Positions 1 through 7,897 of a DNA stretch of 64,000 nucleotides are shown one piece after another. Source of the DNA: an uncultured Bacilli bacterium (GTDB taxonomy: Bacteria > Bacillota_I > Bacilli_A > RF39 > UBA660); assembly GCA_934129945.1 (NCBI GenBank), contig CAKOXC010000003.1:1-64000 (forward strand), written 5' to 3'. Made by a program: the position numbers and the translations under genes. The notes beneath the pieces were generated by a model. The model did not search any database. It saw only the letters and a program-made list of their open reading frames with translations, and was not told the DNA's origin. Positions within the stretch are counted from its first letter, which is position 1. Every line of letters begins with the position of its first letter.

Positions 1-5
1 ATAAT

Positions 6-970
6 CGAATAGATAAAGTACGCCATATGTTTAATAAAAAAGAAAATTAAGTTACTATTCGCTAAATTACAATTTATCGAGTAGATCAGTTTAAGATTTA
101 CTATTTTTTTGATATAATTAGAGAGAAAGAAAAATAGTAATTTGTGTGAGAGATTGGAGTATTTTATGAATAAAAAATTGGTAAAGGAATTTTTAATAAT
201 AACTTTTGTTATAATGATAATTTTTTGGGGAGGGTGTGCTTTAATTAGCCAAACTTTTGATATAACAATAAACAATATATTTTTAAGAATTATGCACATT
301 GTAGGAGGTTTTTCGCCAACTATTGCCTCTTATATTTCATTAAGGCGAAACAACAAAGTTAAAAATTTTAAAGAATGGTTAAAAAAGATATTTGATATAA
401 AACACAATATTGGTACTTATCTTCTTGTAGTTTTATTTGTGTTGATTTATTATTTACTGGGATGTTTAATAAATGGATTTGAAATTGGAGCCCCTATATT
501 TATGATTTTAGTAATTGCACCAATGATGTTAGTAGGTGGAGGAAACGAAGAGGTAGGATGGAGAATGATATTACAACCTGAATTGGAAAAGAAATTCGGA
601 TTCAATTTAGCCACTCTCTTAACAGGTATCACTTGGTGGTTATGGCATTTCCCAATATTTTTTATAAAAGGGACTGCTAATATAAATATGAATTATTTTC
701 TATTTGGAATTATGTGTTTAACTTTAAGTTATGCTTTGGCAACAATAAGGAAAATATCAGAAGGCGTATTTCCTTGCATATTAACACATTGTTTGATAAA
801 TGGCTTATCTGCAATTTTTGTATTTAATTTTAGTTTATTGAGTTGTTGTGTAAGTTTAATTGCAACAATAGTAACATCATTGATAATTTTAAATATAAAT
901 AAAAGATATGCAAGTTAATTACAAATTACAATTTATAGATTAGATAAAGATAATATTTGAGTAGATAAAA
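6..970. repeat. Four scattered copies of a GARTAGATMAR-like motif flanking the CPBP gene
   Basis: Similar 12-13 base motifs occur at 6-18 (CGAATAGATAAAG), 78-89 (CGAGTAGATCAG), 937-949 (AGATTAGATAAAG) and 959-970 (GAGTAGATAAAA), two on each side of the CPBP gene. The second and third share a longer left context (ACAATTTAT). They could be recombination or regulator sites or the trace of a duplication. The match is imperfect and the DNA is AT-rich, so function is unproven. Confidence 0.35.
166..918 (+). CDS. CPBP-family intramembrane metalloprotease
   Basis: A 250-residue polytopic membrane protein of the CPBP (Abi/Rce1-like) family, presumed glutamate metalloproteases acting in the membrane. 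The family motifs are visible: Glu128-Glu129 with Arg133 (EExxxR), a tryptophan-rich segment ending at His161 (WLWH), and a third motif with His208. About seven hydrophobic segments surround them. I chose ATG 166 because GGAG lies seven bases before it; a TTG at 142 in the same frame has no ribosome site. In Gram-positives such proteins process peptides, confer bacteriocin self-immunity or block phage; the substrate here is unknown. It is followed by a hairpin terminator and stands apart from the next operon. Confidence 0.85.
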   Translation: MNKKLVKEFLIITFVIMIIFWGGCALISQTFDITINNIFLRIMHIVGGFSPTIASYISLRRNNKVKNFKEWLKKIFDIKHNIGTYLLVVLFVLIYYLLGCLINGFEIGAPIFMILVIAPMMLVGGGNEEVGWRMILQPELEKKFGFNLATLLTGITWWLWHFPIFFIKGTANINMNYFLFGIMCLTLSYALATIRKISEGVFPCILTHCLINGLSAIFVFNFSLLSCCVSLIATIVTSLIILNINKRYAS

Positions 971-984
971 TTCTACTCTTTTTT
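959..984 (+). terminator. Rho-independent terminator after CPBP gene
   Basis: GAGTAG and CTACTC form a six-pair stem around an eight-base loop, followed by T6. It separates the CPBP gene from the accessory operon that starts at about 1000. Confidence 0.7.
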
Positions 985-1010
985 GTAATATAAAATAAGG
1001 AGGAATGTAT

Positions 1011-1679
1011 ATACCAAATTGGACTACAAATAGAATTATTTGCAAAAAAGAATTAGGCGATAAATTACTAACAAAAACTGATGGAGGATATTCATTGGAT
1101 TTTAATAAATTAATTCCTATGCCAAAAGGACTAAAAATAGAGGCAGGATCTAATGGCGAAAAAGGACTGATTTTTTTGTATCTAACATCGTTAGATTTGA
1201 GTGATAACATAGATATTAGGAAAGCATATAAAAGTTTAAATCCTTTTAACCAAGATATCCATACTGATCCATATTTTGAAAAGATTAATTCTAATCTTTC
1301 AAAATATAAAAAAGATGAAAATTTTCAGGAATCAATTGAACTCGGCAAAAAATATTTAGATAATTATATTAAATATGGATATTGTAATTGGTATAATTGG
1401 TCTATTGATAATTGGGGAACTAAATGGAATGTGGAAGATGATTGTAGCATTGAATATGACAAAGTTAAAGAAGAATATACTATTACTTTTGATACAGCAT
1501 GGAGTTGCCCTGTAGGGATACTCAAAGAATACAGCAAAATGTGTAATGATGGTGAACTGGATTGGATGTATTATGATGAAGATTATGATGGTCATATATT
1601 TGTAACTAAAGAAAATGGCGAATTGATGTCAAGAAAAGAATATTTTGATATTGATTATGATGGTGATATTAGAATATAA
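1011..1679 (+). CDS. Api92-like (DUF1281-type) accessory protein, ATA start
   Basis: About 222 residues resembling the Api92-like/DUF1281 ferredoxin-like proteins found in phages and integrative elements: an N-terminal NWTTNRI stretch, FNKLIPMP, then a Trp-rich middle (NWYNW, NWGTKWN) and a conserved DTAWSCP segment. The function of the family is not known. The only nearby ATG (1005) is one base from AGGAGG (998-1003), too close for initiation; ATA at 1011 sits seven bases after it, exactly as in the next two genes. It is the first gene of a tightly spaced set of accessory genes ending with the integrase. Confidence 0.7.
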   Translation: MPNWTTNRIICKKELGDKLLTKTDGGYSLDFNKLIPMPKGLKIEAGSNGEKGLIFLYLTSLDLSDNIDIRKAYKSLNPFNQDIHTDPYFEKINSNLSKYKKDENFQESIELGKKYLDNYIKYGYCNWYNWSIDNWGTKWNVEDDCSIEYDKVKEEYTITFDTAWSCPVGILKEYSKMCNDGELDWMYYDEDYDGHIFVTKENGELMSRKEYFDIDYDGDIRI

Positions 1680-1691
1680 GGAGGAATAAAT

Positions 1692-2405
1692 ATACAAATT
1701 ACAAAAAATAGAAGTTTTGAAGTAAGCCAAACTTTTTTTGATGAATTAGAACAAAAATTAAAAAATGTTTCCGATAACTTGCAAGGATATTATAAAACTT
1801 TTAACAATTGTAGAGAACAAGGATTAATGTTAACAATTTATGAACCTACTACAGATAATGAATTGCTAATATGGGCTTGTGAGAGTCGTAATAGTGATAA
1901 CATTATGGTTATTACAGCAGATAGGAGTTGTTCTGATATAAACGATATGTTTAATGATACTGCTTGGAGGTCTGCAAAATATTTTAAATATGACGAATAT
2001 GATAAAGCAGTTAATCATGTATATAACATAATAAAAAAACAATTTAATAAGTTTTTTTTAGAAGAATATAATACAAAATTTAAAATGCATAAATGTATTG
2101 CTGATTTACAGCATATTCAAGTTGATGCAAAAGATTTAGATTATGAAGATTATTATGATCTTGCTACATTTGAAGATGTGGATAATTTGTATTTTTGTGA
2201 CTTAATTATTCTTGAAGGCAAAATGGGTTTAAGATATTCAAAATATACTGATGCTTATAAAGATGAATTTGATAACCTTATCTTTGAAGAATGGGAACCT
2301 GACTTAACAAGTGATACAACTTTAATGTTAGGTATGCAAAATAAATTAAGAGATTTTATAGAAAAAGAAATAGATTACGACATTAATATTGGTATTGGAA
2401 TATAG
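1692..2405 (+). CDS. Element protein of unknown function, ATA start
   Basis: A 237-residue acidic protein I do not recognise. The reading frame is open from directly after AGGAGG (1679-1684) and the ATA at 1692, seven bases downstream; the first usable TTG is 29 codons later (1779) and lacks a ribosome site. The middle contains a Trp/Cys-rich region and the C-terminus ends in an Asp/Ile-rich tail. It follows the Api92-like gene by 12 bases and precedes the next gene by 12 bases, so it is almost surely co-transcribed. Likely a member of the poorly characterised accessory set carried by conjugative elements and phages. Confidence 0.6.
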   Translation: MQITKNRSFEVSQTFFDELEQKLKNVSDNLQGYYKTFNNCREQGLMLTIYEPTTDNELLIWACESRNSDNIMVITADRSCSDINDMFNDTAWRSAKYFKYDEYDKAVNHVYNIIKKQFNKFFLEEYNTKFKMHKCIADLQHIQVDAKDLDYEDYYDLATFEDVDNLYFCDLIILEGKMGLRYSKYTDAYKDEFDNLIFEEWEPDLTSDTTLMLGMQNKLRDFIEKEIDYDINIGIGI

Positions 2406-2417
2406 GGAGGAAGAAAT

Positions 2418-3086
2418 ATAAGTACAAGAGCAAGAATTGGAATATTAAAAAAAGATGGTAGTATTGAGAGTATATATTGTCATCATGATGGATATCTTGA
2501 TGGTGTTGGTAAAATATTAAATGATAATTATCAAAATTATAATGATGTAAAAGAATTAATAAAATTAGGAAATATTTCAGGATTAGGAAAAAAAATAAAT
2601 TCTGATAATAAAAAAGATGAAACAATTGCTTATCATAGAAATTTAGGAGAAGATTATAAAAAAAATAAACCAATGGTCACTAAATCTTTTGATGAATTTC
2701 AAGAGATTTTATTTGATGCTTGGATTGGATATATTTATTTATATGATGAGCAAACTAATAAATGGCTATGGGATAATTACACAGCTGAAGTTTCTAATTT
2801 AGAATTAAAACCACTTTCAGATTGTTTTAAAAAAGAGATTGAGAAACCATTAGCACCTATTATTGGAGCAGATGGTAATGTATTTAATTTAATTGGTATA
2901 TGTAGTCGTGCATTAAAAACTGCAGGATACCCTGATAAAGCAAAAGAAATGACTGATCGAATTACTAGTTCAGGAAGTTATGATGAAGCACTCTCTATAA
3001 TGTGCGAATATATAGAACCAGTTAATCAAAATTATGAAAAAATGGAAGATATCAACGATTATGATGATATCTATATTAATTTATAG
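2418..3086 (+). CDS. Phage/ICE-type accessory protein, ATA start
   Basis: A 222-residue protein. Its first segment (STRARIGI, then YCHHDGYLDGVGKIL about 20 residues later) matches a family I know from phages and integrative elements of Firmicutes that normally starts MSTRxRIG. That conserved N-terminus lies upstream of the first ATG (2673, codon 86) and directly after ATA 2418, which follows GGGAGG (2405-2410) by seven bases. This makes the ATA start especially credible. The C-terminal half is acidic and has no motif I can name. Function unknown. Confidence 0.7.
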   Translation: MSTRARIGILKKDGSIESIYCHHDGYLDGVGKILNDNYQNYNDVKELIKLGNISGLGKKINSDNKKDETIAYHRNLGEDYKKNKPMVTKSFDEFQEILFDAWIGYIYLYDEQTNKWLWDNYTAEVSNLELKPLSDCFKKEIEKPLAPIIGADGNVFNLIGICSRALKTAGYPDKAKEMTDRITSSGSYDEALSIMCEYIEPVNQNYEKMEDINDYDDIYINL

Positions 3087-3096
3087 GAGGATTTAA

Positions 3097-3651
3097 ATGT
3101 TAAAAGATTATCAAATAAAAAGAATTAAAGAACAATACCCTAAAGGAACTGAAATTGAATTAATTAGTATGGAAGATTCTCAAGCAGTTCCATCGGGTAC
3201 TCATGGTATTGTTGATTTTGTAGATGATATGGGTACTATTCAAATGACTTGGGATAATGGTTCATCACTTGGATTAGTTGTTGGTGAGGATCAATTTAAA
3301 GTCATAAAAAAATCAAAAATAAAAGAATTATCTTGTAGTGAAGTTAAAGAACTTCGAGATAGAAATTATGAATTTTTAATATTACAAGGTTGTGGTGGTG
3401 AACTATCAGAATGGGTTGATGGTTTCACTAAAATGTTAAAAGATGAAGGAATCGCAAAAGATTCCTTTTCTTTTGATGAAGTTTATTTATTTCAAAATAA
3501 TAATTTAACTAATATTGCATTTGCTCTTAATAACAAAGATTTAGATATTAGTAAATTAGCAATGTTTAGATTAAAGATTAGAGAAACATTTGGAGCAATG
3601 TGGTTATCTGATTATATTGACAATGGATATATAAAAGATATAGGAATATAA
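3097..3651 (+). CDS. DUF4314-containing element protein
   Basis: A 184-residue protein. Residues 1-75 resemble DUF4314, a small SH3-like fold (YPKGTEIELISM, GTHGIVDFVDDMGTI, then MTWDNGSSL), common in conjugative elements. The C-terminal 100 residues carry a second unnamed region (LQGCGGELSEWVDGF) also seen in such elements. AGGAGG (3085-3090), overlapping the stop of the preceding gene, lies six bases before ATG 3097. This is the only gene in the operon with a conventional ATG. Its role is unknown; family members travel with plasmid and ICE accessory genes. Confidence 0.7.
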   Translation: MLKDYQIKRIKEQYPKGTEIELISMEDSQAVPSGTHGIVDFVDDMGTIQMTWDNGSSLGLVVGEDQFKVIKKSKIKELSCSEVKELRDRNYEFLILQGCGGELSEWVDGFTKMLKDEGIAKDSFSFDEVYLFQNNNLTNIAFALNNKDLDISKLAMFRLKIRETFGAMWLSDYIDNGYIKDIGI

Positions 3652-3664
3652 GGAGGAATTATCT

Positions 3665-4021
3665 ATTTCAAAATATATAAGAGTTAAGTCTAGTTTAAAT
3701 AAAATTATAAAAATTGATAGTGACAATCTAGATGAGGCAATAGAAATTGCTAAAGAAGATTTCTCCGAGCTTGAATTAACTTCGGAGTGGCTTAATGATC
3801 GTGAAGTAACTTTTGAGGAAGAAAAAAATATTACAAAGTTAGGAAAAGAATTAGCAAAATTATATTCTACTAGGAGTGATAGATATGAGAGTTTTGATGA
3901 TATAAAAAAGTTTGTTGATATGATTTTTAAAGATCCAAATATAGCAGATTATGTATATGAAGAAATTATTTTGTCATTAAAAGAAGATTATAATATTTGT
4001 CCTAGCAATATAAACATATAA
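3665..4021 (+). CDS. Small acidic element protein with no ATG start (ATT)
   Basis: A 118-codon open frame fills the gap between 3651 and 4035. It begins at ATT 3665, eight bases after AGGAGG (3651-3656), and reads ISKYIRVKSSLNK through to a TAA at 4019-4021. The only in-frame ATG is very late, so standard gene finding misses it. Its position, spacing and start pattern match its neighbours. The product is acidic with predicted helices and no motif I recognise. Confidence 0.65.
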   Translation: MSKYIRVKSSLNKIIKIDSDNLDEAIEIAKEDFSELELTSEWLNDREVTFEEEKNITKLGKELAKLYSTRSDRYESFDDIKKFVDMIFKDPNIADYVYEEIILSLKEDYNICPSNINI

Positions 4022-4034
4022 GGGGGATTGATGT

Positions 4035-5090
4035 TTGTTAGAAGAACAATTAAAAAAGATAAATGAATTAAGTTTTCAAGCTAATAAAACTAAAGATGAA
4101 AAAGAAAAGGAACAATTAGAAAATGATGTTAAATCCATTATATTTGATTTAAAAAAACAAGCTATTGAAAGTTTTAAATCTGAAAGCGATATTAAAAAGT
4201 TTTTAGATAATATAATTAAGTTCAATAATTATTCATATAATAATCAATGCTTGATATGGATGCAAAATCCTGATGCAAATTATGTTGCACTACTTCGCAC
4301 TTTTAATAAAATGGGATATCGTATAAATTCAGGTGAGCAAGGTATTAAAATATTAGTTCCAACTTTTTATACAATTGTTAAAATTAAAACTGATGTTAAT
4401 GGTAAATATGAATATAAACCACTCTTTGTACTTTCTGAAGATGAATTAAAAAAATATAAAGATAAGTCAGATGATTCAATTACATATCATAGTGAAAAGT
4501 TAAGTAATTTCAAAGTTGGTTCAGTATTTGATGCAAGTCAGACTAATATGCCTTTGGATGAACTCAATGAAAAATTAAATCCTGTTTTGGAAGATGATCG
4601 TGATGAGGGCATTGAGGATATATTTATTAAATCAATATATCGTAATGGTTTTAAAGTAAAATATGAAGATAAAATTGAGTCAGGAGCGAAAGGATATTGT
4701 GATTTTAAAAATTCCACAATAGTTGTGCATAAAGGTTTAAGTAATCTTATGAGATTAAAAGTTGTTATTCATGAATATGCCCACTCTCTTGCTCATAAGC
4801 ATTTACTTAATAATCATCAAGATTATCAAGAACATAGAAACAAATATGAAACAGAGGCAGAATCAATTGCTTATGTTGTTTCAAAATATTTAGGTATGGA
4901 TACAAGCCAATATTCAAATATGTATCTTTATTCTTGGAGTAAAGATAAAGATTTTAAAGAGATAGATGATTCTCTTAATACTATTGTTAATTATTCTAAA
5001 ATGATAATAAATAATTATGAAAAAATATTATCTAAAAGTCAAAACATATCGTTAGATGAAAATTCATATAATTCATATGTAAGTATTTAA
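4035..5090 (+). CDS. ArdC-like antirestriction protein with zincin domain
   Basis: A 351-residue protein of the ArdC architecture: an N-terminal ssDNA-binding-like domain (about residues 40-120: FNNYSYNNQCLIWMQNPDA, then GYRINSGEQGIKILVP) and a C-terminal zinc-metallopeptidase-like domain with HExxH at 246-250 (HEYAH) followed by a downstream Glu-rich helix (ETEAESIAYVVSKYLG). ArdC proteins protect incoming plasmid or ICE DNA from restriction during transfer. The start is TTG 4035, eight bases after AGGGGG (4021-4026); the ATG at 4031 is out of frame. The HEYAH motif is intact, so it may be catalytically competent. Confidence 0.8.
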   Translation: MLEEQLKKINELSFQANKTKDEKEKEQLENDVKSIIFDLKKQAIESFKSESDIKKFLDNIIKFNNYSYNNQCLIWMQNPDANYVALLRTFNKMGYRINSGEQGIKILVPTFYTIVKIKTDVNGKYEYKPLFVLSEDELKKYKDKSDDSITYHSEKLSNFKVGSVFDASQTNMPLDELNEKLNPVLEDDRDEGIEDIFIKSIYRNGFKVKYEDKIESGAKGYCDFKNSTIVVHKGLSNLMRLKVVIHEYAHSLAHKHLLNNHQDYQEHRNKYETEAESIAYVVSKYLGMDTSQYSNMYLYSWSKDKDFKEIDDSLNTIVNYSKMIINNYEKILSKSQNISLDENSYNSYVSI

Positions 5091-5102
5091 GGGGGAATTA
5101 AT

Positions 5103-5393
5103 ATTAATAATCTAGGAGATATGTTAATCGAAATTGGAACTATCATTAATAAATATCAAAAACAAAATGAAGTTAATAATGGTGGTCAGATATTATTAAA
5201 AACTAAAGAAGTATTAAATCGATACCCTGCTATTAGCAATTATGGATTAAATGAAGCAATTAAAAATGGTTTTATTCCTGTTGTTAAAATTGGTAAATTA
5301 AATTATTTTGATGTTAAAGATATTGAGAAATATCTTGCTAGTAATAAAATCGTTGTTAACGAAAATGAAAAAGTTAATAAAAAATATGTTTAG
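5103..5393 (+). CDS. Excisionase-like HTH protein, probable ATT start
   Basis: About 96 residues containing a winged-helix excisionase/HTH_17-type module (KTKEVLNRYPAISNYGLNEAI, then VKIGKLNYFDVKDIEKYL). It lies directly before the integrase, the usual place of Xis, and may control directionality of recombination. ATT 5103 lies seven bases after AGGGGG (5090-5095) and gives an N-terminus NNLGDM; an ATG at 5121 with a weaker CTAGGAG in front is a real alternative (90 residues). Confidence 0.65.
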   Translation: MNNLGDMLIEIGTIINKYQKQNEVNNGGQILLKTKEVLNRYPAISNYGLNEAIKNGFIPVVKIGKLNYFDVKDIEKYLASNKIVVNENEKVNKKYV

Positions 5394-5405
5394 GAGGAAT
5401 AATAT

Positions 5406-7022
5406 ATAGGTAAAATAAATGATAACAGGATGAAAAATATTTATCAGGAGTCTGATGGGGTTTTTAGAATTGAATTAAGTAATGGTTTTAGAGATGATGG
5501 TACTCGTGATCGAATAGTTGAAAGAGTTTATGGTACACCTGAAGATGCAATCAAACGAAGGGATGAAATGAAAGCACTTCAAAAACAAATGAAAGAAGAA
5601 GGACTTAAAGCAGAAAATGGTGGCTACACTCTTACTCAAACAGCAAAAATATATTTAGATGATACTAAATATCAAAAGAGATCACTCACTACTATTCGAG
5701 GTTATAAACAATTACTTAATAATTGGATTTTACCTGATTTAGGTGATATTAAAATTAGAAGTATAACTGAACAAGATTTAGAAAAATTATATGATAAAAT
5801 GAGAAATACTATTAATCCACAAACTGGCAAACCACTATCTGAAACTTATATTAATCATTGTCATAAACTTATTACATCCATTTTCAATTATGCTAAAAAG
5901 AAAAAATGGTTATTATCTAATCCTGCAGAGTTTGTAATAAATCCCCCTAAATTAAAAATCAAACAAAGAGATTATTATAACTATGAAGAAATGATGGAAG
6001 TTTTTGAACTTTTAAAAAATTATGATATTAGATTTAGAACTGCAATATTTACTTTGTTTAATACAGGGTTTAGACGAGGCGAACTTGGTGGCTTGAAATG
6101 GAAAGATATAACTAAAAGAAAAATGCCTATTACTGAAAATGGTGTGAGAAAATTCCAAACTACTCATATTATTAGTATTAATCGTGAGCTTATGACCGTG
6201 TCGAAGGAAATGCAAGAAGATCCTGATTTTTTGAAGAAATACGATATCATAGAACAAGTAACTGATTCATTGGTTGCCATTAAACCTAAAACTGATAAAA
6301 GTATTCGTAAAATTGTTGTTGTAGATGAGGTATATGATGTATTTATGGAATATAAAAAATATCAGATTGATAATGGTTTTAATCCAAGTGATGATGATTA
6401 TATTTTTAGAACATTAGAATTAAATAGTGTTTGGCATCCTGATTATATAACTAAAGAATGGGCAAGATTTATAAAAGATAATAATTTAAAACCGATAACT
6501 GTCCACGACATAAGACATAGTCATGCAACTTATTTATTATCAATTGGAGTTCCACCACAAGATGTTGCTCGTAGACTTGGTCACTCTGAACCATCTACAA
6601 CTTTAAGAATATATACTCATAGTAATTTAATACAAGATCAAAAAATAGTTAGTATGATGGCGAGTAACATTTTTAATAATGATATTCCTGATGTAGAAGT
6701 TCAGCCATTAACTTTATTATCAATTTTAGTAAATGATTCTACACTTACTAATGACGATGATTTGTTTAATACATTAGAGTGGTTAACTCATGATAATATT
6801 ACTCGTGATGATTTAGATAGTTATATGAATATGTGTAAGCAATATATATTGGATAGTAATCCAAATTTACAAATGTTTAATCAAGCTATTGAAAGTATTG
6901 ATCCTGAATTAAAAGACAAACTACTTGGTGGCATTTTTGCCATTTTTGATAATAATCATGAACTTTCACTTAATCCTATAAGTGATATTACTAAATATAA
7001 AGATGAGAATATTAGTATATAA
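5406..7022 (+). CDS. int: Tyrosine-family integrase with long C-terminal extension, probable ATA start
   Basis: A 538-residue site-specific tyrosine recombinase. N-terminal arm-binding (AP2-like) and SAM-like core-binding regions precede the catalytic domain, with Arg223 (TGFRRGEL), His367-x-x-Arg370 (HDIRHSH), His393 (LGHSEPSTT) and the nucleophile Tyr403 (RIYTHS). About 135 residues follow Tyr403, an extension absent from Tn916-type integrases (about 400 residues). ATA 5406 follows AGGAGG (5392-5397) by eight bases; ATG 5430 has no good site. It lies next to a duplicated tRNA-Trp 3' end, so it most probably catalysed integration there. Confidence 0.9.
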   Translation: MGKINDNRMKNIYQESDGVFRIELSNGFRDDGTRDRIVERVYGTPEDAIKRRDEMKALQKQMKEEGLKAENGGYTLTQTAKIYLDDTKYQKRSLTTIRGYKQLLNNWILPDLGDIKIRSITEQDLEKLYDKMRNTINPQTGKPLSETYINHCHKLITSIFNYAKKKKWLLSNPAEFVINPPKLKIKQRDYYNYEEMMEVFELLKNYDIRFRTAIFTLFNTGFRRGELGGLKWKDITKRKMPITENGVRKFQTTHIISINRELMTVSKEMQEDPDFLKKYDIIEQVTDSLVAIKPKTDKSIRKIVVVDEVYDVFMEYKKYQIDNGFNPSDDDYIFRTLELNSVWHPDYITKEWARFIKDNNLKPITVHDIRHSHATYLLSIGVPPQDVARRLGHSEPSTTLRIYTHSNLIQDQKIVSMMASNIFNNDIPDVEVQPLTLLSILVNDSTLTNDDDLFNTLEWLTHDNITRDDLDSYMNMCKQYILDSNPNLQMFNQAIESIDPELKDKLLGGIFAIFDNNHELSLNPISDITKYKDENISI

Positions 7023-7024
7023 TA

Positions 7025-7061
7025 AATCCCACAATTCGTTGGAATTGTGGGATTTTTTTTA
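7025..7061 (+). terminator. Strong terminator after the integrase
   Basis: A perfect 13-pair stem (7025-7037 with 7042-7054, sequence AATCCCACAATTC) with a GTTG loop is followed by a T-rich run. It ends the element operon. Confidence 0.9.
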
Positions 7062-7147
7062 GTTGGTGGCTATTTTCAAGAATACTAGCAGTCCAAAAGA
7101 CCTTTGTTGCACTTTTTAATGTTAATTGGTGGCACTTTTGGTGGCAA
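7062..7147 (+). repeat. TTGGTGGC repeats between integrase and att site
   Basis: The octamer TTGGTGGC (or TTTGGTGGC) occurs three times, near 7063, 7128 and 7137, between the integrase terminator and the tRNA-Trp remnant. This is where arm-type integrase or excisionase sites are expected. No gene is visible here. Confidence 0.4.
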
Positions 7148-7253
7148 AAGTATTGTTTTTAATCAAATTATATCGTATAATATCAACATATGAATTGGCA
7201 GTTTGGCTTGGTTTTATGGTGATTTGCTATTTTATAACAGGAGTTTTAATATC

Positions 7254-7297
7254 CTCCAAAACTTTTGATGGGAGTTCGATTCTCTCCACCCCTGCCA
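7254..7297 (+). other. Candidate attR: duplicated 3' half of tRNA-Trp
   Basis: From 7254 the sequence reads as the 3' half of a tRNA: CTCCAAA (anticodon loop, anticodon CCA), a stem half, a T arm GGGAG-TTCGATT-CTCTC (7271-7287), then acceptor strand CACCCCT, discriminator G and CCA ending at 7297. The AGGGGxx/xxCCCCTG-CCA acceptor is typical of Bacilli tRNA-Trp. No matching 5' half (AGGGGTG, D arm) exists upstream, so this is a remnant created by integration, with the boundary near the anticodon loop. The intact gene should lie left of this window. Confidence 0.8.
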
Positions 7298-7334
7298 TAA
7301 GTATGATTCGAACTAATATGTTCGTTAATATAAT

Positions 7335-7361
7335 CTTGATATGAACATATCAAGTTTTTTT
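7335..7361 (+). terminator. Terminator downstream of the tRNA-Trp remnant
   Basis: CTTGATATG-AA-CATATCAAG (nine pairs) followed by T7. It is placed like the native terminator of the original tRNA gene, supporting the reading of this junction as the chromosome side of an integrated element. Confidence 0.85.
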
Positions 7362-7374
7362 ATAGGAGGATTCG

Positions 7375-7764
7375 ATGAAAGCAGAACAAGATAATAGTAA
7401 TAAATTGCATTTAGCTATAGGTGAAGCTATCCCAAATAACGTTCCAAATGAATTTAGTGAAGTTGCATTTTATATTCGTGATGAAAACAATAATTTAAAT
7501 TTATATGCAGATATTAAATTGCCATATTTAATTAATCACGTAGAATTTTTAGATTATATTGATGATCCGAGATATATTTTTATGGAAAATTATGATGAAA
7601 TAAATAATAGCTGTAGATATATTTGTATGATAAAACCTTTGGGCAAGATGAAGGGCGTATATCGTTTACTCAATGGATATCCTTTTAAAATAGGACAAAT
7701 TAATGTATTATATGATTTACAAAACCAAGCTAAAAAATACAAATTAGTAAAAAATAGACAATAG
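7375..7764 (+). CDS. Hypothetical protein, 129 aa
   Basis: A soluble, mixed-charge protein I do not recognise, with Phe/Tyr-rich strand-like segments (EFSEVAFYIRDE, NLYADIKLPYLINHVEFLDYI) and a basic C-terminus. AGGAGG lies just before ATG 7375. It is the first chromosomal gene past the att junction and lies directly after the terminator, so it may be transcribed from a promoter hidden in that junction or by read-through. It has no visible partner; the next gene has its own promoter. Confidence 0.6.
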   Translation: MKAEQDNSNKLHLAIGEAIPNNVPNEFSEVAFYIRDENNNLNLYADIKLPYLINHVEFLDYIDDPRYIFMENYDEINNSCRYICMIKPLGKMKGVYRLLNGYPFKIGQINVLYDLQNQAKKYKLVKNRQ

Positions 7765-7840
7765 AGTATACAGTAAAGAATAGATTAAATTATATATATA
7801 TTATTTTACTAATTTTTTAAAAAGATTTATACTCATAAAA

Positions 7841-7869
7841 TTGACAAATGTATAAAAATGTTTTATTAT
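7841..7869 (+). promoter_or_regulatory. Promoter for the gene at 7898
   Basis: A consensus TTGACA (7841-7846), a 17-base spacer and TATTAT (7864-7869) sit just before an AAAGGGG ribosome site and ATG 7898. Confidence 0.75.
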
Positions 7870-7897
7870 ATGCAACTATAAAAAAGGGGAATGGTTA

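Noticed and set aside
7098..7108. ACCTTTGTTGC shared with 56728-56738 behind tRNA-His
   Set aside because: Eleven bases in AT-rich DNA, no extended match and different recombinase types; likely chance.
7271..7297. Possible tmRNA 3' end
   Set aside because: The acceptor strand CACCCCT with discriminator G lacks the G3-U70 pair expected for tmRNA, and CTCCAAA plus the acceptor match tRNA-Trp.
7126..7344. 72-codon frame across the att region
   Set aside because: It runs through the tRNA-Trp remnant and into the terminator, has no ribosome site and is hydrophobic only by chance.
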